A DNA stretch of 64,000 nt, from contig JBFIES010000001.1 of NCBI GenBank assembly GCA_041603235.1, positions 1 to 64,000 on the forward strand, read 5' to 3'. The stretch's first letter is position 1. Every line of letters starts with the position of its first letter. This stretch comes from Panacagrimonas sp041603235. Its GTDB lineage: Bacteria; Pseudomonadota; Gammaproteobacteria; Nevskiales; Nevskiaceae. The notes under the pieces are model-generated. The model was not told the origin of the DNA and ran no database searches. It saw nothing but the letters and a program-made list of their open reading frames with translations. Below, one piece after another: positions 35,501 to 44,512 of the stretch. The position numbers and the translations under genes were made by a program.

Positions 35501-36440
35501 AGTTTTCAGGGCGCTTCGCTGGCCCTACGTGCGATGGCGGATGCTGCAGGCTGTCATAAACGAACCCGATAATCTGCTCCGGGTTGATGAAGGCACCGCC
35601 AAGTTTTTCGTCATACCTGGCGCCCGGCCTGGCGGCAAGAATCTGTTCCAGTGATTGGCCCTGCTCTATGCCCTGGGCCACACCGTCGCGCAGATGTTTC
35701 AGCATCGCCAGATAAGCCTGCAGACCTTCGCGATCCGTCACGGCACCGTGGCCGGGAATGATTCGGGTCTTTTCGTCGATCATGTCCAAGACAAATTCGG
35801 CTGCGGCGATCATGCCCTGAACCGAGCCACCGCTACCCCGATCAATGAAGGGGTACAGTCCATTGAAGAATGTGTCGCCCATGTGGATCACATTGGCATT
35901 CTCGAAATGGATCAAGGTATCGCCATCAGTATGTGCATGCGCCACATGAATCAAGCGAATATTCTCGCCATTCAGGTGAAAGCTAGCGCGGTCTGAAAAC
36001 GTCACAACAGGCAAGGCAGCTGCGGGTGACGCTGGCACCTTGCTGTTGAACAGCTTGATGAACTGTTCTGTACTCATGCGCTTGCGGACATTGTCATGCG
36101 CGACGATGACGCTGCCGGACTTTCCGAAAGCTTCGTTACCACCGGTGTGATCGCCATGCCAGTGTGTGTTGATCAGGAAGCGAATGTCCTGATCACTGAT
36201 CTGCCTGACGGCTTCCCGGATGCGCTCGCTGAGCGGCGCATACTGATCATCAATCATGATCACGCCGTCGGCACCAGAGAGCACGCCAATATTGCCGCCC
36301 TGGCCGGTCAGAACGTGAATACCCCCGGCAACTTTCTCAGCCTTGATCTGAACCTTGGACAGATCCCCCTGAGCAAGGCTCAGGCTTGCGAATAAGCCAA
36401 GAAAGCTTGCTGCAACGGTCCCGCGAATGATCCTGCGCAT
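35499..36440 (-). CDS. Secreted metallo-beta-lactamase-fold hydrolase
   Basis: This 313-residue protein has a signal peptide (RGTVAASFLGLFASLSLAQ). The zinc motif HWHGDHTGGN near residue 115 gives the HxHxDH set. Further ligands are His in HVAHAHTDGD and in the GHGAVTDREG segment. It is a periplasmic MBL-fold hydrolase. The family includes esterases, lactonases and quinoprotein-relay partners as well as lactamases, so the substrate is not assigned. It faces the monooxygenase gene, with the two sharing the terminator spacer. Confidence 0.85.
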   Translation of the reverse strand: MRRIIRGTVAASFLGLFASLSLAQGDLSKVQIKAEKVAGGIHVLTGQGGNIGVLSGADGVIMIDDQYAPLSERIREAVRQISDQDIRFLINTHWHGDHTGGNEAFGKSGSVIVAHDNVRKRMSTEQFIKLFNSKVPASPAAALPVVTFSDRASFHLNGENIRLIHVAHAHTDGDTLIHFENANVIHMGDTFFNGLYPFIDRGSGGSVQGMIAAAEFVLDMIDEKTRIIPGHGAVTDREGLQAYLAMLKHLRDGVAQGIEQGQSLEQILAARPGARYDEKLGGAFINPEQIIGFVYDSLQHPPSHVGPAKRPEN

Positions 36441-36526
36441 GCTGACTCCCCTGTAATGGTGAGCGCTATCTTATCCACATGCGTAGCCGAAACTGACCGG
36501 GCCTGACAACCTTAAGCTGTTCTGCC

Positions 36527-37381
36527 TCAGACAATGGTGCCGCTGAAATGCACCTTGTCCGACGTACGTGACAACAGCTCGAAGCTCAGCCCATCGCCCT
36601 GGACCTGATATTTCACAGACACTTTTCCCGGAAGAAAAAGCGGCTGACGAAACTGCACATCCAGCGAGTGCGCCGCCATGGTCTGGGCCGATTCCAACAA
36701 GGCTGCTGTACGGGCCAGGCTCCACATGCCATGAGCAATCGCGCGAGGGAAACCGAAAGCCTTGGCACTCAGAGCACTCATGTGAATCGGGTTGTAATCA
36801 CCTGACACTGCAGCGTAGCGACGCCCTGCATCTGCGGGCACATCAAAGCTGCAGTACTGGGCCAGACTCGCAGCGGGCACCTCCGGGCGAGGCGGCTTCG
36901 GAATATTGCCGGACTTCATCCGGTACAGCACTGTCATCAGCGAATCATAGAGCGGCTTGCCATCAGCATCCTCAAAGACGGTCAGAAAGTCCGCCTCGAA
37001 ACCTTGATGCGTGCGCCGACCCTCCCCGATGGAGACGCGGACATTGAAGATGCCGTCCTCTGGAAGTGGCGCGCGAACATTGAAGGTGTTGCGAACATGG
37101 ACCAGCCCCATCAACGGCAAGGGAAATTCCGGACGGAGCATCAACCACATATGCAGCGGCGCAGCCAACACCTGAGGATAGGTAATGGGCAGCTCACCGG
37201 TATTGTCAAAGCCACACACTTTGCGATAACTGGCCAGGCGCGTCGTGTCTGCATGTACCGCCGAGACACTGACCTCCATCTTCGGCATCTGCAGATTCTT
37301 GCCGGGTTTACGACGGGCGGTGCCCAATGCCTTGAGATACATGCCTCCGGTCGCGGGCATGGAAGGAAGTGTGTGACTCAT
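36527..37381 (-). CDS. MaoC-family dehydratase, double hotdog type
   Basis: This 284-residue protein has two hotdog-like halves. The C-terminal half carries the hydratase motif (SGDYNPIHMSALSAKAFGF followed by AIAHGMW), where Asp and His form the usual catalytic dyad. Such proteins hydrate enoyl-CoA esters, though the carrier and chain are not known. It lies 28 bases downstream of ccmI on the same strand, so it may be read through from the ccm operon, and 86 bases upstream of the MBL gene. Confidence 0.83.
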   Translation of the reverse strand: MSHTLPSMPATGGMYLKALGTARRKPGKNLQMPKMEVSVSAVHADTTRLASYRKVCGFDNTGELPITYPQVLAAPLHMWLMLRPEFPLPLMGLVHVRNTFNVRAPLPEDGIFNVRVSIGEGRRTHQGFEADFLTVFEDADGKPLYDSLMTVLYRMKSGNIPKPPRPEVPAASLAQYCSFDVPADAGRRYAAVSGDYNPIHMSALSAKAFGFPRAIAHGMWSLARTAALLESAQTMAAHSLDVQFRQPLFLPGKVSVKYQVQGDGLSFELLSRTSDKVHFSGTIV

Positions 37382-37409
37382 GGGATTTGCCAGAAATTAC
37401 GGGAGTCGC

Positions 37410-38612
37410 TCACGGTACGACCTGATCCACAAGCAGGTGAAGCGCCGAAGTGCCCAGTTCATCTCGCGCCACGGTCAGACTGCCCTGCAGATCGCCCGAT
37501 TGCGCCTGAGGTTCGCCGGAACGGCTGACGCGCGCTGTCAGTGTCCACGCGTCGAAGTGTGAGATTTTTGCCGAAGGCACCATCGCCATACTGTCATCCA
37601 GTTGGATTGAAAGCGGCAAATCCGCAGCCACACCGCGATGCACGGCGAGTGGCATGGGCGGCCCTTCAAGCGCCTTGGCAAATACAAACAGAGTCGCATC
37701 TGCTGGCAGTGATTCCTGTAATGCGGGCGCCACGCTCACATTCACTTGCAGGGCAAAATCGGCAGCTGCTGGTGGCGCGGCATTTTCCTCGGGGAGAGAC
37801 TCCGCCAGCCGTGCCTGAAGTATCTTTTGAAGTGCTTCCGGCACATCCATCTGACTCAGCGTAGTCCAGTACTGCCGCGCCTGAGCAGGCGTTCCGGCCT
37901 GTTCCGCTGCCATGCCTGCGTACCACAGGGCACGTGGATTCTGAGGGTCCAGCTTGAGGGCGGCCTGAAACAGTTCCGCGGGGCGCCCGCGCAGGTCCTG
38001 GTTCTTGCTCATCGCAATGGCCTCAGCCTCTCCCACCAGCAAACTGGGTGCGGAAGCATGGGTCAGTTCGTTGGCGCGCTTGTAGGCATCGGCCGCTTTC
38101 TCGTAATTCTGCAGCGCGAAGTGCGATCGGCCCAACATCACCCATCCTTCGATGTTGTCGGGTTCCTGTGCGAGTCGTTCTTCAAGCCCGCCGACCATGG
38201 CTTCAATCTCCGCCGGATCAGCACCCTGTGCACCTGCAACCTGCGCCTGCGCAATTTTCTGCTGCAAAGACCAAGTATCGGCATCGACATAGCCAAACAG
38301 ACTCAACGCCAGCACCAGCAGCGACAGCGCCGCCACCAGCCACACACTTCTTTTGCTGCCTGCGGCTGGCTTCTGCTCTGCGTCGTCGGAGTCCAGCAAC
38401 AGTCGCTGATCCAGTTCCTGACGCAGGCTTTGAAGATTGTCGTCATCGACCAGACCCGCTTCGTGGTCTGCCTCGAGTTCGCGCAGGCGCTGCCGATAAG
38501 CAGCCACATTAGCGCTGCGCCGCAACTGTGCGGACGCGATCCCTGACCGCCACAGCGGCCTTGTCATCCAGGCCAGCGCGCTAATGGCCATCAGGCCCAT
38601 CAGTGCAAGCAT
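37410..38612 (-). CDS. ccmI: Cytochrome c maturation protein CcmI
   Basis: CcmI holds apocytochrome c for haem ligation by CcmF and CcmH. It has 400 residues: two N-terminal membrane helices with the cytoplasmic loop AYRQRLRELEADHEAGLVDD between them (second helix about 90-110) and a periplasmic TPR domain (GWVMLGRSHFALQNYEKAADAY). The ATG at 38612 overlaps the ccmH stop by one base; a GTG one codon earlier is possible. It is the last gene of the ccm set. Confidence 0.93.
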   Translation of the reverse strand: MLALMGLMAISALAWMTRPLWRSGIASAQLRRSANVAAYRQRLRELEADHEAGLVDDDNLQSLRQELDQRLLLDSDDAEQKPAAGSKRSVWLVAALSLLVLALSLFGYVDADTWSLQQKIAQAQVAGAQGADPAEIEAMVGGLEERLAQEPDNIEGWVMLGRSHFALQNYEKAADAYKRANELTHASAPSLLVGEAEAIAMSKNQDLRGRPAELFQAALKLDPQNPRALWYAGMAAEQAGTPAQARQYWTTLSQMDVPEALQKILQARLAESLPEENAAPPAAADFALQVNVSVAPALQESLPADATLFVFAKALEGPPMPLAVHRGVAADLPLSIQLDDSMAMVPSAKISHFDAWTLTARVSRSGEPQAQSGDLQGSLTVARDELGTSALHLLVDQVVP

Positions 38613-39076
38613 CACGGCTGGTCTTCCTCCAGCAACTTGCGCAGCTGTTCACGGTTCACAACTGGCTTGGTCTCGCCATAATTGGCAGGTCTGGACAAGC
38701 GACGGAAAACCAGAATTGCGCCGATGATCAGCAACAAGAAGGGACCGGCCCAGAGCAGCAAGTTGCGCATGTTCATCGGCGGCTTGTACAACACGAATTC
38801 CCCGTAACGATCGGTCACGTAGCGGCGAATCTCGGCATCACTCTCACCCGCGACAACGCGTTGGTGAACCTGTGCGCGCAGATCCAGCGCCAAATCCGCG
38901 TTTGAGTCAGCAATGCTCTGGTTCTGACAGACCAGACAGCGCAGTTCCTGTATCAACGCTCGGTAGCGCTGCTGCTGCTCGCCGGAAAGCGGTGTTTCGG
39001 GCGGACTCAGGGCCAGCGCCGGAAACATCAGACCCCATCCGAGAAGCAGTGAAAATATGACGGCGAATCGATTCAT
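38612..39076 (-). CDS. ccmH: Cytochrome c maturation protein CcmH
   Basis: CcmH is a thiol-disulfide protein that keeps the apocytochrome haem motif reduced. It has 154 residues with a signal sequence, the redox motif LRCLVCQNQSIADSNADLA near 45 and a C-terminal membrane anchor (LLLWAGPFLLLIIGAILVF). Start and stop overlap the neighbouring ccm genes by one to four bases. Confidence 0.95.
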   Translation of the reverse strand: MNRFAVIFSLLLGWGLMFPALALSPPETPLSGEQQQRYRALIQELRCLVCQNQSIADSNADLALDLRAQVHQRVVAGESDAEIRRYVTDRYGEFVLYKPPMNMRNLLLWAGPFLLLIIGAILVFRRLSRPANYGETKPVVNREQLRKLLEEDQP

Positions 39077-39591
39077 TGTGTTGGTGTCAGAAGAGGCCGG
39101 ATATCACGTTCCCAGGCCTGCGGAGTCACCGGCCCGACCTGCTTGAAAAGGATGGTTCCATCAGCGCCGACAACGTAGCTTTCGGGCACGCCATACACAC
39201 CCCAGTCCAGACCCGCCGCCCCTTCTCGGTCCAGTACCACGGTCCGATAGGGATTGCCGTTTCGCGCCAGCCAGTTGCGCGCATCCTCGGGCGCGTCCTT
39301 GTAATCGATGCCGATGATCTCGATCCCTTCATTCTCTGCAACTTGCATGAGCAAGGGATGCTCGACTTTGCACCCGGCGCACCAGCTTGCAAAGAAATTG
39401 ACCAGCACGGGTCGTCCAGCCATGTCCGCCGGGCTGAACATCTTTTCGGGTGCGTCCAGCAAGGGCAATTCAAATTGCGGTGCAGCCTTGCCAATGAAGG
39501 GGCTGGGGACTTCTCGAGGGTCCAGTTTCAGACCGACCGCCAGCATCAGCATCATGCCGATCAGCACAAAGACGGGAATGGCAAAGCGCAT
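39073..39591 (-). CDS. ccmG: Thiol:disulfide interchange protein CcmG/DsbE
   Basis: This membrane-anchored thioredoxin-fold protein reduces CcmH or apocytochrome c in the periplasm. It has 172 residues with an N-terminal anchor (IPVFVLIGMMLMLAVGL), the redox site FFASWCAGCKVEHP near 70-75 and the family segment VYGVPESYVVGADG. It overlaps ccmH by four bases and follows ccmF directly. Confidence 0.95.
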   Translation of the reverse strand: MRFAIPVFVLIGMMLMLAVGLKLDPREVPSPFIGKAAPQFELPLLDAPEKMFSPADMAGRPVLVNFFASWCAGCKVEHPLLMQVAENEGIEIIGIDYKDAPEDARNWLARNGNPYRTVVLDREGAAGLDWGVYGVPESYVVGADGTILFKQVGPVTPQAWERDIRPLLTPTQ

Positions 39592-41576
39592 CAGGCAGCC
39601 GCAGCCTGCTGTGCCAGCGGTGCCTGGGCCTGCCGCTGCGCCAGACGATAGCGCCGGTCACTGGCTGCAAGAATGCCGCCGAAAAACATGAACACCCCGC
39701 CGAGCCAGACCAGCCGCATCATCGGCTTGTAGTACAGACGCAGCGCCCAGTCACCACCAATGTTCTGCCGGTCGATAGGTTCGCCCAGCGCCACATAGAG
39801 ATCACGCATCGGGTTGTAATCTACCGCTGCTTCGGTCATGACGCTGCCCTGCGAAGGATAGAGCCGCTTCTCAGGATGAAGCGTCGCAATGGCCTTGCCG
39901 CTGCGCAGGACAGACACCGATCCCATGTCAGATTGATAATTCGGCCCCTGATGTCGTTCAACGCCATCAAACCGAAACTCGTAACGACCAATATCTGCCG
40001 CCTGTCCCGGGCCCAGGCGCACATCGCGCTCCACCGCAAATGTTGATGCAAAGGCAACCCCCAGCGTCCAGACGCCGAGTCCGAAGTGAGCCATGCTCAT
40101 GCCCCAGCAGCCGCGCGGCACACTGCGCAGGCCCTGCCAGAAATTGCGCTTTGCGCGAATGCGCCTCCAGACTTCCTGCACGGACGTGGTCAGTACCCAA
40201 ATGGCCAGAATTGCACCCGCGCTTGCAGCCAATGATCCGCGCCCCTGCGTGATGAATGGCAGCGCGATACCGGCAACGACAGCCAGCGCTGCGAGCTTGT
40301 ATAGCGGCCTGATTGCGGCACCAAACTTGGCCCGCTTCCACGACACCACACCGGCCAGACCGACCAGTACTGCGAGCGGTGCCATCAGCGGCAGGAACAC
40401 AGCATTGAAGTACGGCGGACCCACTGAAATCTTGCCCAGATTGAGCGCATCAATCGCCAGCGGGTAGAGCGTGCCCAGCAGCACCGCAGCCGCAGCACAG
40501 ACCAGGAAAACGTTATTGAACAGCAGCAAGCCTTCGCGGGAGGCCAGTTGCATATGACCGTCCTGGACGATGCGCGGCGCACGAACGGCGTACAGGCTCA
40601 GTGCGCCCCCAACCACAACTCCGAGAAAAGCCAGAATGAAAACGCCGCGCGCCGGATCGGTCGCAAAAGCGTGCACGGATACGAGCACACCGGATCGAAC
40701 CAGGAAGGTTCCGAGCAGGGAAAGCGAAAAGGCAATGATGGCCAACAGAATGGTCCAGGACTGCAATAGGCCCCGCTTCTCGGTGACCGCCAGAGAATGA
40801 ATCAGCGCCGTGCCCACCAGCCAGGGCATGAAGGACGCGTTTTCAACCGGGTCCCAGAACCACCAGCCGCCCCAGCCCAGTTCGTTATAAGCCCACCACG
40901 ATCCCAAGGTAATGCCCATGGTCAGAAACAGCCATGCTGTGGTGGTCCAGGGTCTGGCCCAGCGTGCCCAGGCGGCATCGAGCTTGCCGGTAATCAGCGC
41001 CGCGATGGCGAATGCAAAGGCAACAGAGAAGCCGACATAGCCCATGTACAGCATGGGCGGATGAATGATCAGACCGGGGTCCTGCAGCAGCGGGTTGAGG
41101 TCTCGCCCTTCAAAAGGCACGGGGAAACTGCGATCAAACGGATTGGACGTCAGCAGAGTGAACAGCAAGAAGCCCACGCTGATCGCGCCAAGCGTTGCCA
41201 GCACCAGACTGGAAACCTCGGGCGGCAATCGCCGGTTGAAGATCGAGACTGCAAAGCTCCAACCCGCCAGCATCAGCATCCACAGCAGCAGGGAGCCCTC
41301 GTGCGCGCCCCAGACAGCAGACAAGCGATAAACCCACGGCAAGGCGCTGTGTGAATTGGCTGCGACATAGGCGATGGAGAAATCGTTCTGCCAGAAGCCG
41401 TATGACAGACAGACATAGGCCAGTAGCACCAGTACGAACTGCGCCTGAGCCGCACTCGCCGCCAGCCCCATCCAGCGCGTCTGACCGCGCAGATAGCCGG
41501 CCAGCGGTACCGTCGCCTGCGTCAGGGTCACAGCCAGTGCCAGCCATAAGGCAAAGTGTCCGAGTTCAGCGTTCAC
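39591..41576 (-). CDS. ccmF: Haem lyase CcmF
   Basis: CcmF is the large inner membrane subunit that attaches haem to apocytochrome c. It has 661 residues with about 15 membrane helices. The tryptophan-rich haem-handling motif WGGWWFWDPVENASFMPWL is near residue 235. Conserved His residues lie in periplasmic loops on both sides, and a large periplasmic domain sits near the C-terminus before the last helix. It overlaps ccmE by four bases. Confidence 0.97.
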   Translation of the reverse strand: MNAELGHFALWLALAVTLTQATVPLAGYLRGQTRWMGLAASAAQAQFVLVLLAYVCLSYGFWQNDFSIAYVAANSHSALPWVYRLSAVWGAHEGSLLLWMLMLAGWSFAVSIFNRRLPPEVSSLVLATLGAISVGFLLFTLLTSNPFDRSFPVPFEGRDLNPLLQDPGLIIHPPMLYMGYVGFSVAFAFAIAALITGKLDAAWARWARPWTTTAWLFLTMGITLGSWWAYNELGWGGWWFWDPVENASFMPWLVGTALIHSLAVTEKRGLLQSWTILLAIIAFSLSLLGTFLVRSGVLVSVHAFATDPARGVFILAFLGVVVGGALSLYAVRAPRIVQDGHMQLASREGLLLFNNVFLVCAAAAVLLGTLYPLAIDALNLGKISVGPPYFNAVFLPLMAPLAVLVGLAGVVSWKRAKFGAAIRPLYKLAALAVVAGIALPFITQGRGSLAASAGAILAIWVLTTSVQEVWRRIRAKRNFWQGLRSVPRGCWGMSMAHFGLGVWTLGVAFASTFAVERDVRLGPGQAADIGRYEFRFDGVERHQGPNYQSDMGSVSVLRSGKAIATLHPEKRLYPSQGSVMTEAAVDYNPMRDLYVALGEPIDRQNIGGDWALRLYYKPMMRLVWLGGVFMFFGGILAASDRRYRLAQRQAQAPLAQQAAAA

Positions 41577-42061
41577 GATGTGATGGGTTCGACGCCCAGC
41601 GCCGTGGTCCCCGGCGTCACCGGCTTGAACGGCGCACAGGAATGACCGTTCTCTGATTTCAGCGACTCTGCCAGTTCCGGCGGCATGTAGTTCTCATCGT
41701 GCTTGGCCAGCACTTCCTCGGCGCGGAAGCGGCCCTGCTCGACGTGACCGGTGGCAACGATGCCCTGCCCCTCGCGAAACAGGTCCGGCAGAATGCCTTC
41801 GAACACAACCGGCACTTTCTGATCGCAGTCCGCCAGGGTGAAACTCACTTCCAGCCCTTCACCGCGCTTGACGCTGCCGGTTTCAACCAGCCCTCCCAGA
41901 CGCAGACGGGCATTCTCAGGCGCATTGCCGCTGGCAATGTCACTGGGGGTGTAGAAATACATCAGGTTCTTGCTGAAGGCGGTAAAGCCCAGGTAGGCGG
42001 CAACAGCCACTCCCAGCACCAACCCACTCACTGCCAGCATCCGATTTTGTCGGCGCGTCAT
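41573..42061 (-). CDS. ccmE: Haem chaperone CcmE
   Basis: CcmE carries haem from CcmC to CcmF by a covalent bond to a histidine. It has 162 residues: one membrane anchor near 9-28, then an OB-fold domain. The haem-binding His is in LAKHDENYMP near 129-138. It overlaps ccmD and ccmF. Confidence 0.96.
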   Translation of the reverse strand: MTRRQNRMLAVSGLVLGVAVAAYLGFTAFSKNLMYFYTPSDIASGNAPENARLRLGGLVETGSVKRGEGLEVSFTLADCDQKVPVVFEGILPDLFREGQGIVATGHVEQGRFRAEEVLAKHDENYMPPELAESLKSENGHSCAPFKPVTPGTTALGVEPITS

Positions 42062-42237
42062 TGCGAATCGTCCATGTCGTCTTCTTCAGTCTTCCTGCGT
42101 AATTCATTCAGCAGGCTGCGGCGTCTCAGCACAGGCGCCAGTACATTCCAGCCCAGCACCGCCAAAGCCAGCCCGACGCTGCTCCAGACGTAGAACGCAT
42201 AGCCCCCCATTTCGAGAAATTCGTTCAGGCTGCTCAT
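42058..42237 (-). CDS. ccmD: Haem exporter subunit CcmD
   Basis: This 59-residue protein begins MSSLNEFLEMGGYAFYVWSS and has one membrane helix with a short charged tail (RRRSLLNELRRKTEEDD). CcmD helps release holo-CcmE from the CcmABC complex. The MGGYAFYVW motif, its size and its location between ccmC and ccmE, with four-base overlaps on both sides, make the identification secure. Confidence 0.95.
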   Translation of the reverse strand: MSSLNEFLEMGGYAFYVWSSVGLALAVLGWNVLAPVLRRRSLLNELRRKTEEDDMDDSQ

Positions 42238-42980
42238 GGCGCTGCCTTCTCCGACAGCAGCGATCGCACCCAGTTCGCCCTAGATTCGCGATCCAGTAAT
42301 TCGTTCTGCATACGGCGCAGCACGGCCCAGACCGCCAGCAAATAGCTGCCCAGCAGGCTGATATACAAAGGGATGCCCATTTCCGGCGTGATGGTGGGCT
42401 TGCCGAATTTCAGGATGGTGGAGCTCTGGTGCAGGCTGTTCCACCAGTCAACCGAGTATTTGACGATGGGCACGTTCACCGCGCCCACGATGGCCAGCAA
42501 CGCACAGGCCCTAGCCGCGGAACGACGATCAGCGAAGGCACTGTTCAGCCCGATGACGCCCAGATACAGAAACAGCAACACCAGTTCAGAGGTCAGGCGG
42601 GCATCCCATTTCCACCAGGCCCCCCACATCGGCTTGCCCCAGAGCATGCCGGTAAGCAGTGCCAGCGCGGTGAAACTGGCTCCGACCGGAGCCAACGCAG
42701 CGATGGCACATTCTGCCAGCTTGATGCGCCAGATCAGCGCCACGATGCCGGCAATCGCCATCCCGCTATAGAGCGACAGGGACAGCGCTGCGGCGGGCAC
42801 ATGAACATAGATAATGCGAAAAGCATCGCCCTGCTGATAGTCCGGCGGCGCCAGCCACAGGCCCGCGTAGAGTCCATAGGCCAACAGGCCCACGGAAACC
42901 AGCAACAACCACGGAGCGATCACGTCGCTGAAGCGGAAGAAGCTTGGCGGCGAAGCCAGACGGTGAAACCAGGTCCACAT
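42234..42980 (-). CDS. ccmC: Haem transporter/exporter subunit CcmC
   Basis: CcmC loads haem onto CcmE at the periplasmic face. It has 248 residues and six membrane helices. The tryptophan-rich motif MWGAWWKWDARLTSELVLL near 120 and histidines in the flanking loops are the haem-binding elements. It follows ccmB by 33 bases. Confidence 0.96.
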   Translation of the reverse strand: MWTWFHRLASPPSFFRFSDVIAPWLLLVSVGLLAYGLYAGLWLAPPDYQQGDAFRIIYVHVPAAALSLSLYSGMAIAGIVALIWRIKLAECAIAALAPVGASFTALALLTGMLWGKPMWGAWWKWDARLTSELVLLFLYLGVIGLNSAFADRRSAARACALLAIVGAVNVPIVKYSVDWWNSLHQSSTILKFGKPTITPEMGIPLYISLLGSYLLAVWAVLRRMQNELLDRESRANWVRSLLSEKAAP

Positions 42981-43013
42981 GGATATTCAGGCGGGATCGA
43001 ATCAGGGTGGTAG

Positions 43014-43682
43014 TCAGTCAAACGCGTTTCTGAGCGCAACGCTGCAGGCCCAGGGCAGCAATGTCAGGGCCAGGGCCAGCAGTGCAGCCAGAAAGTATAT
43101 CGGACCGGACGCATCAAGCCCTGCCTGCGCCGCGCGCACCGCACCGCTGCCAAAGATCACCACCGGCGCCAGAATGGGCAGGACCAGCACTGGCAGCAGC
43201 AGCCCGGCTCGAGGCAGGCCGACCGTCAGCGCGGCTGCGAATCCGCCGACCAGGCTGAGAATGGGCGTACCCAGCAATAATCCCAACAGCAGAGCCTGCA
43301 GGCCCGCGCCAGGCGCCATGCCCAGCAAGAGGCAAAGCGGCGCCGACAGCAGCACCAGCGGCAGGCCGCTGAGGACCCAATGCGCCAGCAACTTGCCCAG
43401 AACGTACTGATAGGTGGGACTTGGCCCTACCAGAATCTGCTCAAGCCAGCCTTCTTCGAGGTCGCCGCGGAAAAGTCGGTCCAGTGTCAGCAGCGCGGCC
43501 AACAGCGCCCCCACCCACATCACCGCAGGGGCCATCTGTGCCAACTGAGGTGCCCCGGGTTTCGATCCCAAGGCAAACAGGACCGCGATCATGGCGAAGA
43601 ACAGAGGCGGCAGCACCCACTCGGACTTGTGGCGGGCGGCAATCCGCAACTCTCTGCTCAGGCTCAGTAGAAGCGCACTCAT
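43014..43682 (-). CDS. ccmB: Haem exporter membrane subunit CcmB
   Basis: CcmB is the ABC transporter membrane subunit working with CcmA. From ATG 43682 it has 222 residues beginning MSALLLSLSRELRIAARHKS, with six membrane helices and the conserved segment TLDRLFRGDLEEGWLEQILV near 65-85. It overlaps the ccmA stop by four bases. A longer frame running to 44057 lies inside ccmA and is a shadow. Confidence 0.95.
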   Translation of the reverse strand: MSALLLSLSRELRIAARHKSEWVLPPLFFAMIAVLFALGSKPGAPQLAQMAPAVMWVGALLAALLTLDRLFRGDLEEGWLEQILVGPSPTYQYVLGKLLAHWVLSGLPLVLLSAPLCLLLGMAPGAGLQALLLGLLLGTPILSLVGGFAAALTVGLPRAGLLLPVLVLPILAPVVIFGSGAVRAAQAGLDASGPIYFLAALLALALTLLPWACSVALRNAFD

Positions 43683-44263
43683 GCCAGATCGAGAATCGTC
43701 ACGCGGTCGATACGACCGGGCAAAGCCTGATGACTGGTCACGATGATGCCACCACCGGTGCCCAGATGATCTTTCATCATCCGGCCGACAAGAATCGTGG
43801 CCTGTGCGTCCAGACCGCTGAAGGGCTCGTCCAGAATCCACAAGGGGCGCGGACTGAGTAGCAGGCGCGCCAGGCTTGCTCGGCGCTTCTGCCCCATGGA
43901 CAGACTGCGCGCCAGCCTTGATCGGAAACGTCGTACACCGAGCCTGTCGAGCGCAGGTTCCATCGAGTCCGCTTTGACGTTGTTCAGGCGACACCAACTC
44001 TGCAGATTGTCCAGCACGCTCAGGTCCGGGTGCAGCGCGTTGCGATGCCCGACCCAATGAAACTGATCACTTTCCGGACGTTGAACCACGCCATTTGCCG
44101 CAGGTCGAAGACCCACGAGCACCTCGATCAGTGAAGACTTTCCAGCGCCATTGCGCCCCTTGATGTGCAGGACGTCACCGGGCGCAACCGCAAAGCTCAA
44201 CTGCTCGAGCAGCACGCGGTCGCCGCGCATGACATCCAGTCCCTGGGCTGAAATCAGGTACAT
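43679..44263 (-). CDS. ccmA: Haem exporter ATP-binding subunit CcmA
   Basis: This 194-residue ABC ATPase has the Walker A motif GRNGAGKSSLI near 36-46, the signature LSMGQKRRASLARLLL near 130, Walker B PLWILDEPFSGLD near 150-163 and the switch His in VTSHQALPG. CcmA drives release of holo-CcmE by the CcmABCD complex. I chose ATG 44263; a GTG at 44272 is also in frame. It is the first gene of the nine-gene operon. Confidence 0.93.
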   Translation of the reverse strand: MYLISAQGLDVMRGDRVLLEQLSFAVAPGDVLHIKGRNGAGKSSLIEVLVGLRPAANGVVQRPESDQFHWVGHRNALHPDLSVLDNLQSWCRLNNVKADSMEPALDRLGVRRFRSRLARSLSMGQKRRASLARLLLSPRPLWILDEPFSGLDAQATILVGRMMKDHLGTGGGIIVTSHQALPGRIDRVTILDLA

Positions 44264-44512
44264 GTGACACACAGTTTCGGGCGGGACAAACAGCGATGAA
44301 TCACGGGACGACGGCGTATTGAATCAAGCCGTATTGTCGCACTTGGCGTGCAATGTGCGTATGTCTTTGCGCAAGAAAATTCAGGTGCTTACTGCAAATT
44401 CCCAAGGCGCCACCCTCGAAATGCACGGCGCAGACCGTTAACCTGCCGTGACCCGCCCAACATTGCCGGACATTTGTTCGCTCACCAGGATCGATCAGGA
44501 GACCTATCCCTC

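Noticed and set aside
43683..44057. N-terminal extension of ccmB
   Set aside because: It lies inside ccmA in another frame; the ccmB family start is at 43682.
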